A DNA stretch of 64,000 bases from Flavobacteriales bacterium (GCA_016713865.1 JADJOG010000011.1:48586-112585); one strand, 5' to 3'; shown: positions 17,941-27,232, counted from the first letter of the stretch. The notes: generated from the sequence alone by a model not told the origin. Translations and numbers: made by a program.

Positions 17941-19758
17941 TTGAAAGCAGTTCAATCTCTTCTTGTATTTCTTCAGCTCAGCGCACCCACATATTGCACT
18001 GCACAAGTGTATGGGAGTCTTGATTTGAATGATGTTCGTTTCAGCATGTTCTCGGATGGGTTCGCTGGATCGATGCAGAACATTAGCGCTTTGGAGGTGC
18101 CCCAAGGCAGCGGAAGGCATGTGCTTTCTGGTTCCAGCTTATGGTTGGCGGGATTGAATGCAAACGGAGGACTGCATACTTCTGCAGGGCTGTATGGATC
18201 TTTTGTTAGTTCAGCCCGCGATTTCTTCCCCGGTCCCCTTCGGTCCGACGGGTCAGCTTCCACAACTCCGGCTATTTCTGCTGCATTCGATCAGGTATGG
18301 GTGGTGAAGCGGCAACAGATAGCAGAGCATTTGGCCTACTTCGATTGTCTGAGCGATCCGGGATGCGACATGAGTGTCGCGTTTCCGAATGGATATGCCA
18401 TCCCGCCAGCCATCATGCAGTGGCCAGCCATGGGCGATGTCGCAAATGGATTCGACTTGAACCTGGCGCCTTATTTCGACTATGATGCTGATGGCACGTA
18501 TGATCCGCAAGCTGGCGATGCGCCATGCATCCTGGGCGACCAAGCATACTTCCTCGTATTCAATGACAACCTCGCGCCTCACACTTTATCCATGGGTGCT
18601 GCCATGGGGTTAGAAATTCAAGTCATGGGTTTCGTGTACGATATGGAGGCAACCGCGTTAGACCAGACCGTGTTCTTGCGCTTCCACTTGATTAACCGCA
18701 GTACAATCACGTACAGCGATGTTCATATTGGCTATTACAGCGACATCGATATTGGATGCGGGAACGACGATTTCGTTGGAACAGACCCATATCGGAACAT
18801 GCTGTACTTCTACAACTGGCAGAACATAGATGTCGATTGCCTTGGTGCCTTAGGCTACGGCCTGCAACCTCCTGCGGTCGGGTTGGCCATGATCAAGGGG
18901 CCGCTGCTCGATGCGAACGGCACTGATGAGTCAAATGGCAATGCCATTCCCGCTTGGAATGGTGAAGGCTTCGGTGATGGGATTCCAGATAACGAGCGTC
19001 ATGGACTCTCATATAGCTTGAGTTTCAACCGGGAGTCGCCGAACAGTGCGATGACAGATCCGAGCACATCCGTTCAATTCGCTCAGTACTTGAAGAGCAT
19101 CTGGAAGGATGGTGTTGCTATGTCTCACGGAGGCAGCGGCTATTCTATCGCGCCAGACGCTGTGCCGACGCGTTTCGCATTCACTGGTGTGGACGACCCC
19201 GTACATGCCGGTACTAATGGTGTGGTGGTGCCCCTTTGGTCCGAAACCGTTCCGACTCCCACCACACCCGATCGTCGCGGCGTGATGAGCTCTGGCCCGA
19301 TCACCCTTGATCCCGGCGAGCATGTTGATCTGCTCTTCGCATACGTGTATGCACGGGCCGTAAGCGGTGGTGCCATCGCCAGCGTTGCCGCCTTGCAAGC
19401 TCGCGTCGATTCAATCCACGACTTTGCGCAAACACTGCCCATCTGGAACGTTCCGGAGAACCAGCCTTACGCTGGCATGTGCGCCGATTATGCGACCATC
19501 GGTATCCGGGAGCGATCCGCTGCGGGCACCTTGGTGCTGTTCCCTTCACCTGCTGCCGATGTCGCGCAATTCATCTCGCCCATGCAGCTCGCTGGTGGCT
19601 TGCTCACCCTGTGCGATGCCACTGGCAGGGTCGTCATGCAACAGCGTGTGCTCCCCGACCGCAACACCATCGACGTGAGTGCACTCGCCAAGGGTGTGTA
19701 TGTGTGCGAGGCCGTTGCGCGGAATGCACGATTCACCGGCCGTATCGTGAAGGAATAG
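17941..19758 (+). CDS. T9SS-secreted protein, tandem copy 1
   Basis: About 605 residues. A signal peptide (LKAVQSLLVFLQLSAPTYCTAQ) is followed by a large extracellular region with acidic, calcium-binding-like stretches (YFDYDADGTYDPQAGD, DIDIGCGNDDF), and a C-terminal T9SS type A domain (DATGRVVMQQRVLP... ARFTGRIVKE). The start is a TTG at 17941. Aligned with the second copy, it falls exactly on that copy's ATG, and the leader upstream is conserved while no ATG fits. An open frame from 17866 would put a non-conserved stretch before the signal peptide. Paralogue of 20141-21943. Exported to the cell surface; function unknown. Confidence 0.82.
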   Translation: MKAVQSLLVFLQLSAPTYCTAQVYGSLDLNDVRFSMFSDGFAGSMQNISALEVPQGSGRHVLSGSSLWLAGLNANGGLHTSAGLYGSFVSSARDFFPGPLRSDGSASTTPAISAAFDQVWVVKRQQIAEHLAYFDCLSDPGCDMSVAFPNGYAIPPAIMQWPAMGDVANGFDLNLAPYFDYDADGTYDPQAGDAPCILGDQAYFLVFNDNLAPHTLSMGAAMGLEIQVMGFVYDMEATALDQTVFLRFHLINRSTITYSDVHIGYYSDIDIGCGNDDFVGTDPYRNMLYFYNWQNIDVDCLGALGYGLQPPAVGLAMIKGPLLDANGTDESNGNAIPAWNGEGFGDGIPDNERHGLSYSLSFNRESPNSAMTDPSTSVQFAQYLKSIWKDGVAMSHGGSGYSIAPDAVPTRFAFTGVDDPVHAGTNGVVVPLWSETVPTPTTPDRRGVMSSGPITLDPGEHVDLLFAYVYARAVSGGAIASVAALQARVDSIHDFAQTLPIWNVPENQPYAGMCADYATIGIRERSAAGTLVLFPSPAADVAQFISPMQLAGGLLTLCDATGRVVMQQRVLPDRNTIDVSALAKGVYVCEAVARNARFTGRIVKE

Positions 19759-19875
19759 GGTGCAACACCGATAAGGAGGTCAATGGAACCACCGCCAATT
19801 CGGTAATGGGGCACGCATGGATTTGCTCCTTGATGGCAGTGGTCAATTCATTTATTGCAAGGCCTTTCACCAAAT

Positions 19876-20007
19876 ATGCCTTCTTATCGCGCCCTCACCA
19901 TCGCCGGCAATGTGCTGGAGAAGGATGAGCAGGGCGAAGTGCATCATGCGCTCGTGACCGACACCACCTTGCCGGAAGAAGTAGTGGTGGTGTATGAGTT
20001 GCGCTAA
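19876..20007 (+). CDS. mini-gene, copy 2 (43 residues)
   Basis: MPSYRALTIAGNVLEKDEQG followed by EVHHALVTDTTLPEEVVVVYELR. It differs from copy 1 mainly at the N-terminus and the last few residues, and the nucleotide identity through the core is very high. It has its own ATG instead of a coupled GTG and no upstream 85-residue gene, so the duplication began inside or at the edge of copy 1. Confidence 0.65.
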   Translation: MPSYRALTIAGNVLEKDEQGEVHHALVTDTTLPEEVVVVYELR

Positions 20008-20035
20008 GAGCATCCGCTTCCCGTGCAGTTATTGA

Positions 20036-20105
20036 CCGTTCGCGTGACGAAACGTTTCGTTGCTCGCGATGTGGTATTGACACGTGTGATGATGCGCTAG
20101 GTTGG
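20036..20105 (+). promoter_or_regulatory. duplicated leader/promoter, copy 2
   Basis: CGTTCGCGTGA, GAAACGTTTCGTTGCTCG and TAGGTTGG (20098-20105) in the same order as copy 1. The box ends 35 bases before the ATG at 20141, as in copy 1. Confidence 0.55.
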
Positions 20106-20140
20106 CCGAGCGCAAGGGTCAAATCTGTTGCGCATTGGCC

Positions 20141-21943
20141 ATGAGAACACCGTCTACACTAATTGCGGCAGTCTTTCTTTCCGCTCCGACATTCTGTATC
20201 GCTCAGGCGTATGGCGAACTCAACATTGGTGACGTGCGGGCGCGTTTCCATGCGCATGGTTTGATCGGAAACAACCTGGCCACGCAAACAGCAGCCTTCG
20301 AAGTGCCAAATGGGGGCGGGGTGCATGCTCTGTATTCCGCTGGTCTGTGGGTGGCAGGCATGTCTAGCGATAATCAGCTGAAACTCGCAGCCATGAAGTA
20401 TGAGTCGGGAACCGGATCCGATTACTACACCGGGCCGTTGACTGTAGACGGGTTAGCGACAACAAATGCCACAATGATGGCGGCGTATGACCAGGTCTTT
20501 TCGGTGACTAGCGAAGAGGTTGCTCAGCATCTGGCCTACCATGCCTGTCTGGCGGACCCTAGCTGCGATCCCGCAACAGCATTCCCCGGATATCAGACCC
20601 CGCTTAGCATCACCAACTGGCCGGCGGTGAACGGCGCCCCGGGCTTTGCGACCTTTCAGGCACCATTCATCGATGTCAATCAGGATGGGGACTATGACCC
20701 AGCCGCCGGGGATGCGCCGTGCATCCTTGGAGATCAGGCCCTGTACTTCGTTTTCAACGACAAAGGTGGTCCGCATCTGCTCACTGGTGGCCAGCCCATC
20801 GGGATCGAGGTCCAGGCGATGGCCTTCGCCTATGATAGCGGTGATCCATATCTTGATCAGACGGTCTTCGTGCACTATCACTTGATCAATCGCGGAACCC
20901 AGACCCTTTCCAATGCGCGAATCGGCATGTTCAACGACTTCGACCTAGGATGCGGCGATGACGACGTTGTGGGCACTGATGCCGCACGCAACCTCACCTA
21001 TGTGTACAATGGCGATGAGATTGATCAAGCTTGTTTGGGAGCAATGGGCTATGGAGCTCAGCCACCGGCATTCGGCATGGCCATCGTTAAAGGACCGTAC
21101 CGCGATGACAATGCCGTTGACCAAGAGGATCCTAACGAATTGCCTGCATGGAACGGCACCGGTTTCGGCGATGGCGTCATCGACAATGAGAAACACGGCC
21201 TCAGTAGCGCCATGCACATGTACCGTCAAGGTGATCCGTGCTGCACGGATCCGGTCCAATCAAGCCACTACTACAACTATTTGCGCGGCATCTGGAAGGA
21301 TGGCGTTCCGTTGGCCTATGGTGCTAGCGGCTATCCAGTACAAACGACTCCTACGAGCTGCCTCTTCAGTTTCCCGGGTGATAGTGATCCTGACGGGGTC
21401 GGTATACCTGATGGCAGCTTGGTCATGCCGTGGAGCGACACATACGCGCCGGTCTCACCGGATAGGCGCACCATTGCCAGCATGGGGCCGTTCACACTGG
21501 AGCCCGGAGCCCATCACGATCTGCTGCTCGCCTATGTGTATGCCCGGGCCGGATCAGGCGGTGCGTTGGCCAGCGTGCAAGCCCTACAGTCGCGTGTGGA
21601 CTCCGTTATTGACTTCGCCCAAACATTGCCGCTGTGGTCCAACATGCGCGAAACTTTCCAAGGCGGTTGCGAAGAACAGGTTGAGCAGGGCCTTATTGAA
21701 CGAGGCGAAGGAACCCTCCGTTTCTTCCCCGTGCCGGCTTCTACGAGCGTACAGATTGAGTCGCACAACGAACTGATTGGAGCTGTGCTTATAATCCGCG
21801 ATGCCACTGGCCGGGTCGTCATGCAACAGCGTGTGCTACCCGACCGTAACACCATCAACGTGAGCGCGCTTGCGAGGGGCGTGTATATGTGCGAGGCCGT
21901 TGCGCGGAATGCACGATTCACTGGGCGCATCGTGAAGGAGTAG
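20141..21943 (+). CDS. T9SS-secreted protein, tandem copy 2
   Basis: 600 residues starting MRTPSTLIAAVFLSAPTFC, a clear signal peptide. The body is collinear with copy 1: FIDVNQDGDYDPAAGDAPCILGDQA, FNDFDLGCGDDDVVGTDAARN, and an AYVYARAGSGGALASVQALQSRVDS block before the tail. The C-terminal ~50 codons are nearly identical in DNA to copy 1, much more so than the middle. That points to recent gene conversion or strong constraint on the sorting tail. Secreted to the surface by T9SS; role unknown. Confidence 0.88.
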   Translation: MRTPSTLIAAVFLSAPTFCIAQAYGELNIGDVRARFHAHGLIGNNLATQTAAFEVPNGGGVHALYSAGLWVAGMSSDNQLKLAAMKYESGTGSDYYTGPLTVDGLATTNATMMAAYDQVFSVTSEEVAQHLAYHACLADPSCDPATAFPGYQTPLSITNWPAVNGAPGFATFQAPFIDVNQDGDYDPAAGDAPCILGDQALYFVFNDKGGPHLLTGGQPIGIEVQAMAFAYDSGDPYLDQTVFVHYHLINRGTQTLSNARIGMFNDFDLGCGDDDVVGTDAARNLTYVYNGDEIDQACLGAMGYGAQPPAFGMAIVKGPYRDDNAVDQEDPNELPAWNGTGFGDGVIDNEKHGLSSAMHMYRQGDPCCTDPVQSSHYYNYLRGIWKDGVPLAYGASGYPVQTTPTSCLFSFPGDSDPDGVGIPDGSLVMPWSDTYAPVSPDRRTIASMGPFTLEPGAHHDLLLAYVYARAGSGGALASVQALQSRVDSVIDFAQTLPLWSNMRETFQGGCEEQVEQGLIERGEGTLRFFPVPASTSVQIESHNELIGAVLIIRDATGRVVMQQRVLPDRNTINVSALARGVYMCEAVARNARFTGRIVKE

Positions 21944-21966
21944 TCGCAAGATCTCTGGAATGCTTG

Positions 21967-21994
21967 CAGCCCCTCGATACGTATCGAGGGGCTG
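21967..21994. terminator. perfect 28-bp palindrome between convergent genes
   Basis: CAGCCCCTCGATAC and its exact complement meet without a spacer between the T9SS gene (+) and the GldL-like gene (-). It can form a long stem in RNA from either side. No T tract follows, so bidirectional termination is likely from position but not certain. Confidence 0.55.
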
Positions 21995-22017
21995 CCGTGC
22001 TTAAAGGTCGAACTGTG

Positions 22018-22347
22018 CTAGGCAGTCACTTGTGGGCTGCGCGAAGGGATCAGGAACCACAGCGCGCAAGTGATCAAGCCGCACATGAGCATCATGTTGG
22101 CTCCAGGCCAGTGCATGATCTTGAACATGCCGCCGGTAATCACTGCCATCAGCGCACCGATGAGCATGGCGGGGTATTGCAGCTGCACCGTCATCGGTCC
22201 CGGCTTGGGGAACAGCAGGAGCGCCAGCACGACGATGGTGAGGATCCCGCCGATGGGCAAAATCAAACTCGCGCCAGGCCAATGCAGCATCTTGAAGAGG
22301 ATGCCGAGGATGTAGCTGGCGATGGCGATGGAACGGAGGGTGCGCAT
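22018..22347 (-). CDS. small membrane protein with two GldL-type HWPGA motifs
   Basis: 109 residues with four hydrophobic helices. Helix-end motifs FKMLHWPGAS and FKIMHWPGAN repeat about 55 residues apart, each followed by a second helix, so the protein is an internal duplication. The HWPGA motif is the hallmark of the N-terminal membrane part of the gliding/T9SS motor protein GldL, but the GldL cytoplasmic region is absent. The start MRTLRSIAIA is preferred to the upstream open frame because the first helix begins there. It probably sits in the inner membrane; a link to the motor is only suggested by the motif. Confidence 0.78.
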   Translation of the reverse strand: MRTLRSIAIASYILGILFKMLHWPGASLILPIGGILTIVVLALLLFPKPGPMTVQLQYPAMLIGALMAVITGGMFKIMHWPGANMMLMCGLITCALWFLIPSRSPQVTA

Positions 22348-22450
22348 GGTGAGGGTGTTTAGGAATTGAATGCCGCAGGCATGATTTCGTAGCGCCCCAA
22401 AAAGGACGCGTGGATCCACCTTCCGACCATTGGCCGCACGAGCGCGGTGT

Positions 22451-23755
22451 TCACACCACCACCCTCTTCGCATTCATCATCTCCTCCACCGCCTCCGCTT
22501 CCACGGGGATCTCAGCAAAGAGGTCGATCGGATTATCGCGCGTGGTAAGAATGTTGTTCTCCAGGCGGATGCCCAACTTCTCCTCGCGGATGTAGATGCC
22601 CGGCTCCACGGTGAAGACCATGTCCGGCTGGATCATCTCGTTCCATAGGCCCACGTCGTGTACATCCAGGCCGAGGAAGTGGCTGGTGCCATGCATGAAG
22701 TACTTCTTGTAGAGCGGGCGTTCGGGGTCCTGGTTCTTCACATCGGTCTTGTCCAGCAGGCCCAGGCCGATCAGTTCGCTCTCCATGATCTTGCCCACCT
22801 CCTTGTGGTAGTCGGCGAGCAGCGTGCCGGGGCGCAGCAGTTGCGTGGCCTCGTTCTTCACGCGCAGCACCGCGTTGTACACGTCCTTCTGCCGCTTGGT
22901 GAAATGGCCGTTCACGGGAATGCAGCGCGTGAGGTCGCTGGCATAGCCGCCGTACTCGCAGCCGAAGTCCATCAGGATCACATCGCCATCGTTGCACACC
23001 ATGTCGTTGGTGATGTAGTGCAGCACGCAGGCGTTGTAGCCGCTGGCGATGATCGGTGTGTAGGCATGGCCGCGTGAACCGTTGCGGATGAACTCGTGCG
23101 TGATCTCCGCCTCGATCTCGTACTCCTTCACGCCGGGCTTCACAAAGCCGCACACGCGCTGGAAAGCCTTGCCCGTGATCGCGATCGCGCGTTGGATCTG
23201 CGCTACTTCTTCCTTCGTCTTGCGACTGCGGATGCGGTGCATGATTGGAGCACTGCGCTTCACGCTGTGCAGCGGGTATTGCTCGCGCAGTTCCTTGTTC
23301 TTGCGCTCCTCGCGCGTCTCCACCTCGTTGTGCTGGCGCAAGTGCTCGTTGCTGTTCAGGTACAAGTGCTCGCACTGTGGCACCAAGCGCTTGATCGTGA
23401 CTTCGTAGCTCGTCGTCCACAGCACCGTGGCGATGCCGCTCAAATCACTCGCTTCCTTCTGAGAGAACTTGGCGCCTTCCCAGATCGCGATCAGCTCGCT
23501 GGTCTCGCGCACGAAGAGTATCTCGCGGTCCTTCGGGTCCACCGCATCGGGGAAGAGCAGCAGGATCGTCTCCTCCTGGTCGATGCCGCTGAGGTAGAAG
23601 ATGTCGCTGGCCTGCTTGAACGGCATGTGCCCATCGGCGCTGGTGGGCATGATGTCGTTGCTGTGGAACACGGCCAGGCCGCCTTTCTCCATGGCTTGGC
23701 GGAAACGGAGGCGGTGCTCGCGGTAGGTGGCGGCGCTGAGGGGCTGGTAACGCAT
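22451..23755 (-). CDS. pepP: Xaa-Pro aminopeptidase (M24B family)
   Basis: 434 residues. It removes N-terminal residues preceding proline, with a two-metal centre. The N-terminal creatinase-like domain (residues ~1-170) is followed by a pita-bread catalytic domain with ligands in LMDFGCEYGGYASDLTR (two Asp), GTSHFLGLDVHD (His), VEPGIYI (Glu) and RLENNIL (Glu). No signal peptide, so cytoplasmic. The start at 23755 (MRYQPLSAATYREHR) fits family proteins; a TACCTTCG box at 23775-23782 lies 19 bases upstream. Confidence 0.93.
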   Translation of the reverse strand: MRYQPLSAATYREHRLRFRQAMEKGGLAVFHSNDIMPTSADGHMPFKQASDIFYLSGIDQEETILLLFPDAVDPKDREILFVRETSELIAIWEGAKFSQKEASDLSGIATVLWTTSYEVTIKRLVPQCEHLYLNSNEHLRQHNEVETREERKNKELREQYPLHSVKRSAPIMHRIRSRKTKEEVAQIQRAIAITGKAFQRVCGFVKPGVKEYEIEAEITHEFIRNGSRGHAYTPIIASGYNACVLHYITNDMVCNDGDVILMDFGCEYGGYASDLTRCIPVNGHFTKRQKDVYNAVLRVKNEATQLLRPGTLLADYHKEVGKIMESELIGLGLLDKTDVKNQDPERPLYKKYFMHGTSHFLGLDVHDVGLWNEMIQPDMVFTVEPGIYIREEKLGIRLENNILTTRDNPIDLFAEIPVEAEAVEEMMNAKRVVV

Positions 23756-23988
23756 GGGGGAAATGGATGAAGTGCGAAGGTAGGAGGGTCGATGCGGTGA
23801 ACAACGAATGGGAGTTGGTGAATAGGGCGTGCCGGCACCATGCCCTTCGCTGCGTAGAGCCTTGGCTCGGGAGCGCGCCGTTGGGCTATCCGCAGTAGTC
23901 CTCGCTCGCATTGCTTCGCAGAGCCTCTAATTAATAGCCACCCTGCGGGCTATTTGCTCCCATCCTTCACACAGCCGAACTTCACCCC

Positions 23989-24411
23989 ATGCCCAAACCC
24001 AACAAAACCTCCGCCACCACCGCGTCCGTCTCCGCCTTCATCGACAAGCACCCCAAGGAGGAGATGCGCGACGACAGCCGTGTGCTCATGGCCATGATGC
24101 AGGAGCTGACCGGCGAGGAGCCGCACATGTACGGGCCGAGCATCGTGGGTTTCGGCACCTACCACTACACCTATGCCAGTGGGCATTCGGGCAGTGCGCC
24201 CTTGGCGGCTTTCAGTCCGCGAAAGACGGAGCTGGTGCTGTACTTGGGCCATGAGGTGCAGGACGCGGATACGCTGGCCAAGTTGGGCAAGCACAAAGCC
24301 ACCAAGGGCTGCCTGTACGTGAAGCGCCTGACCGACATCGACCTGAAAGTGTTGAAGGCGATGATCAAGAAGTCGATCGCGGCCACGCGGAAGGCTTGGC
24401 CGCCGCGCTGA
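23989..24411 (+). CDS. DUF1801-domain protein
   Basis: 140 residues. The fold is that of DUF1801/YdhG-like proteins: SVSAFIDKHPKEEMRDDSRVL, then MYGPSIVGFGTYHYTYASGH, FSPRKTELVLYLG and a C-terminal LTDIDLKVLKAMIKKSI. Biochemical role is not established for the family. It stands alone, transcribed toward the sdh operon. The 230-base gap upstream (23756-23988) holds a GC-rich word GGGCTATCCGC at about 23883 and TGCGGGCTATTTGC at about 23945, resembling TGCGGGCTGTCCGC at about 9480. These may be fragments of a dispersed element. Confidence 0.8.
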   Translation: MPKPNKTSATTASVSAFIDKHPKEEMRDDSRVLMAMMQELTGEEPHMYGPSIVGFGTYHYTYASGHSGSAPLAAFSPRKTELVLYLGHEVQDADTLAKLGKHKATKGCLYVKRLTDIDLKVLKAMIKKSIAATRKAWPPR

Positions 24412-24444
24412 CATTCGGCACCTGCCGTGTTCCGTAGCGCCCGC

Positions 24445-24452
24445 TACATTCG
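24445..24452 (+). promoter_or_regulatory. possible -7 box for sdhCAB
   Basis: TACATTCG, close to the Bacteroidota TAnnTTTG consensus, 42 bases before the sdhC start. No obvious -33 element. Confidence 0.4.
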
Positions 24453-24494
24453 CCGCGCGAACGCTTCCACCCCGTTCGTTGTTGTTAGGGCATC

Positions 24495-25181
24495 ATGGCA
24501 CGATCAGCGATTCTCGGTTCCTCACTTGCGAAGAAGTACTGGATGGCCCTCACGGGCCTTTTCCTTGTCACCTTCCTGGTAGCCCACTTGGCCGGCAACC
24601 TGCAGCTGCTCGACATGAGCCCCGAGGGCCAGCGCAAGTTCAACGAGTATGCCCGTTTCATGACCACCTTCCCGCTGGTGAAGGCCGTGAGCTACCTGCT
24701 TTACTTCAGCATCCTCTTCCACGCATTCGATGGCTTTCTGCTCACCATCCAGAACCGCAAAGCGCGTCCGGTGAAGTATGCCAAAGAGAACGCCGGTGCC
24801 AACCGCAGCTGGGCCAGCAACAACATGGCGCTGCTGGGCACGCTCATCCTCGTGTTCCTCGTGATCCACATGAAGCACTTCTGGTACGAGATGCACTTCG
24901 GAGAGCTGCCAATCGTGAAAGACAGCCAAGGGCAAGAGATGAAGGACCTCTACACCATTGTGGCTGCGGCATTCACCCAGCTCTGGTACGTAGCCCTGTA
25001 CGTTGTGATGATGGCCGTCCTCGCCTTCCACCTGCTGCACGGCTTCCAGAGCGCGTTCCAATCGCTGGGGATCAACCACGCGCGCTACACCCCGATCATC
25101 AAGAGCGTCGGCGTCTTCTTCGCCGTGGTGGTGCCGGTGCTCTTCGCGCTGATCCCCGTCTGGATGTTCGTTAACCGATAA
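24495..25181 (+). CDS. sdhC: succinate dehydrogenase cytochrome b subunit
   Basis: 228 residues, the single membrane anchor of respiratory complex II in Bacteroidota. It carries electrons between succinate and menaquinone through two haems. Five hydrophobic helices are visible, starting WMALTGLFLVTFLVAHLAGN, with helix histidines in LFHAFDG, VIHMKHFWYEMHF and FHLLHGFQSAF as likely haem or quinone ligands. First gene of sdhCAB, 35 bases before sdhA. Length and motif order fit the di-haem cytochrome b558 type. Confidence 0.95.
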   Translation: MARSAILGSSLAKKYWMALTGLFLVTFLVAHLAGNLQLLDMSPEGQRKFNEYARFMTTFPLVKAVSYLLYFSILFHAFDGFLLTIQNRKARPVKYAKENAGANRSWASNNMALLGTLILVFLVIHMKHFWYEMHFGELPIVKDSQGQEMKDLYTIVAAAFTQLWYVALYVVMMAVLAFHLLHGFQSAFQSLGINHARYTPIIKSVGVFFAVVVPVLFALIPVWMFVNR

Positions 25182-25216
25182 GCCGCTCGGCCACGTCCGA
25201 ACACATTCTGCATTCC

Positions 25217-27232
25217 ATGAGCAAGCTCGATAGCAAGATTCCTCCCGGCCCCATCGACAAGAAGTGGACCTACCACAAGGGCCACATGCGCATCGTGGCG
25301 CCCGCCAACAAGCGCCGCATCGACGTGATCGTGGTGGGCACTGGCCTCGCCGGTGGCGCTGCCGCCGCATCGCTGGCCGAGATGGGCTACAACGTGAAGG
25401 CTTTCTGTTTTCAGGACAGCGCCCGTCGCGCGCATAGCATCGCCGCGCAGGGTGGCATCAACGCCGCCAAGAACTACCAGAACGACGGCGACAGCACTTA
25501 CCGCTTGTTCTACGACACCGTGAAGGGCGGCGACTACCGTGCGCGCGAAGCCAACGTGCATCGCCTGGCGGAAGTGAGCGCGAACATCATCGACCAGTGC
25601 GTGGCGCAAGGTGTTCCCTTCGCCCGCGACTACGGCGGATTGTTGGACAACCGCAGTTTCGGTGGCGTGCAAGTGAGCCGCACCTTTTATGCCCGCGGTC
25701 AAACCGGTCAGCAGTTGCTGCTTGGTGCCTACAGCGCGCTGATGCGTCAGGTTGGCAAGGGCGCGGTGAAGATGTACGACCGTCACGAGATGCTCGATGT
25801 GGTGATCGTTGATGGCAAGGCGCGCGGCATCATCGCACGCAATCTGATTACCGGCGAGATCGAGCGGCATGGCGCGCACGCGGTGCTGCTGTGCACCGGT
25901 GGCTACGGCAACGTGTTCTTCCTGAGCACGAACGCCATGGGCAGCAACGTCACCGCCGCGTGGAAGGCGCACAAGCGCGGAGCCTTCTTCGGCAATCCAT
26001 GCTACACGCAGATCCATCCCACGTGCATCCCGGTGAGCGGCACGCACCAGAGCAAGCTCACGCTGATGAGCGAGTCGTTGCGCAACGATGGTCGCATCTG
26101 GGTCCCAGCTAAACTCGAGGACGCTAAGGCGATCCGCGAAGGCAAGAAGAAGGGCAGCGACATCCCCGAGGCCGATCGCGACTATTACTTGGAGCGTCGT
26201 TATCCGGCCTTCGGCAACCTGGTGCCGCGCGATGTGGCCAGCCGTGCCGCGAAGGAGCGTTGCGATGCGGGCTTCGGCGTGAACAAGACCGGTGAGGCTG
26301 TTTACCTCGACTTCTCAGCAGCCATCGAGCGTTACGGCAAGCTAGAAGCGAACATGAAAAAGATCGAGAACCCCAGCAAGGAGAAGATCACTGAGCTGGG
26401 CCGTGCGGTGGTGAGCGAGAAGTACGGCAACCTCTTCGACATGTACGAGAACATCGTCGGCGAGAACCCCTACGACCACGCGATGAAGATCTACCCCGCC
26501 GTACACTACACCATGGGCGGCCTGTGGGTGGATTACAACCTGCAGACCACCGTGCCGGGCCTCTTCGCGTTGGGCGAAGCCAACTTCAGCGATCACGGCG
26601 CGAATCGTCTTGGTGCCTCAGCGCTGATGCAAGGTTTGGCCGATGGCTACTTCGTGATTCCCTACACCGTTGGCGATTACTTCGCTGATGACATCCGCAC
26701 CGGCCCCATCGACACCAAGCGCGCTGAGTTCGATGCCGCTGAGAAGGAGGTGACGGACCGCATCAATCACTTCATCAATAACAAGGGCACCAAGCCGGTG
26801 GATGAGTTCCATCGCCGCCTGGGCAAGGTGATGTGGGACAAGTGCGGCATGGCGCGCAACGCGCAAGGCTTGCAGGAAGCGATCGCTGAGATCCGCCAGA
26901 TCCGCGAAGAGTTCTACCGCGATGTGCGCGTGACCGGCAAGGCGAACGAGTTCAACCAAGAGCTGGAGAAGGCCGGTCGCGTGGCCGACTTCCTCGAGCT
27001 GGGCGAATTGATGTGCATCGATGCGCTGAACCGCAACGAAAGCTGCGGCGGCCACTTCCGCGAGGAGTATTCCGAGACCGAAGGCCCGCAGCAGGGCGAA
27101 GCCAAGCGCGACGATGCCAACTACGCCTACGTAGCCGCATGGGAGTGGACCGGCGATGCAGGCAAAGCGAACCTGCACAAGGAGCCGCTGACCTTCGAGG
27201 AGGTGAAACTGACGCAGCGTTCATACAAATAG
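25217..27232 (+). CDS. sdhA: succinate dehydrogenase flavoprotein subunit
   Basis: 671 residues. It oxidises succinate to fumarate with covalently bound FAD. N-terminal Rossmann motif VVGTGLAGGAAAASL; flavin-linking His in RRAHSIAAQGGINAA; substrate-site residues in MGGLWVDYNLQT and the arginine region SDHGANRLGASALMQGLADG. The C-terminal helical domain and YSETEGPQQGE tail are complete. It lies between sdhC and sdhB; the longer form (about 670 residues) is that of Bacteroidota/epsilon-type enzymes. Confidence 0.97.
   Translation: MSKLDSKIPPGPIDKKWTYHKGHMRIVAPANKRRIDVIVVGTGLAGGAAAASLAEMGYNVKAFCFQDSARRAHSIAAQGGINAAKNYQNDGDSTYRLFYDTVKGGDYRAREANVHRLAEVSANIIDQCVAQGVPFARDYGGLLDNRSFGGVQVSRTFYARGQTGQQLLLGAYSALMRQVGKGAVKMYDRHEMLDVVIVDGKARGIIARNLITGEIERHGAHAVLLCTGGYGNVFFLSTNAMGSNVTAAWKAHKRGAFFGNPCYTQIHPTCIPVSGTHQSKLTLMSESLRNDGRIWVPAKLEDAKAIREGKKKGSDIPEADRDYYLERRYPAFGNLVPRDVASRAAKERCDAGFGVNKTGEAVYLDFSAAIERYGKLEANMKKIENPSKEKITELGRAVVSEKYGNLFDMYENIVGENPYDHAMKIYPAVHYTMGGLWVDYNLQTTVPGLFALGEANFSDHGANRLGASALMQGLADGYFVIPYTVGDYFADDIRTGPIDTKRAEFDAAEKEVTDRINHFINNKGTKPVDEFHRRLGKVMWDKCGMARNAQGLQEAIAEIRQIREEFYRDVRVTGKANEFNQELEKAGRVADFLELGELMCIDALNRNESCGGHFREEYSETEGPQQGEAKRDDANYAYVAAWEWTGDAGKANLHKEPLTFEEVKLTQRSYK

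Noticed and set aside
22533..23420. 295-residue minus-strand frame inside the aminopeptidase gene
   Set aside because: It is an alternative frame of a GC-rich gene with an intact, motif-complete protein; composition is Arg/Gln/His-rich as expected of a shadow frame.
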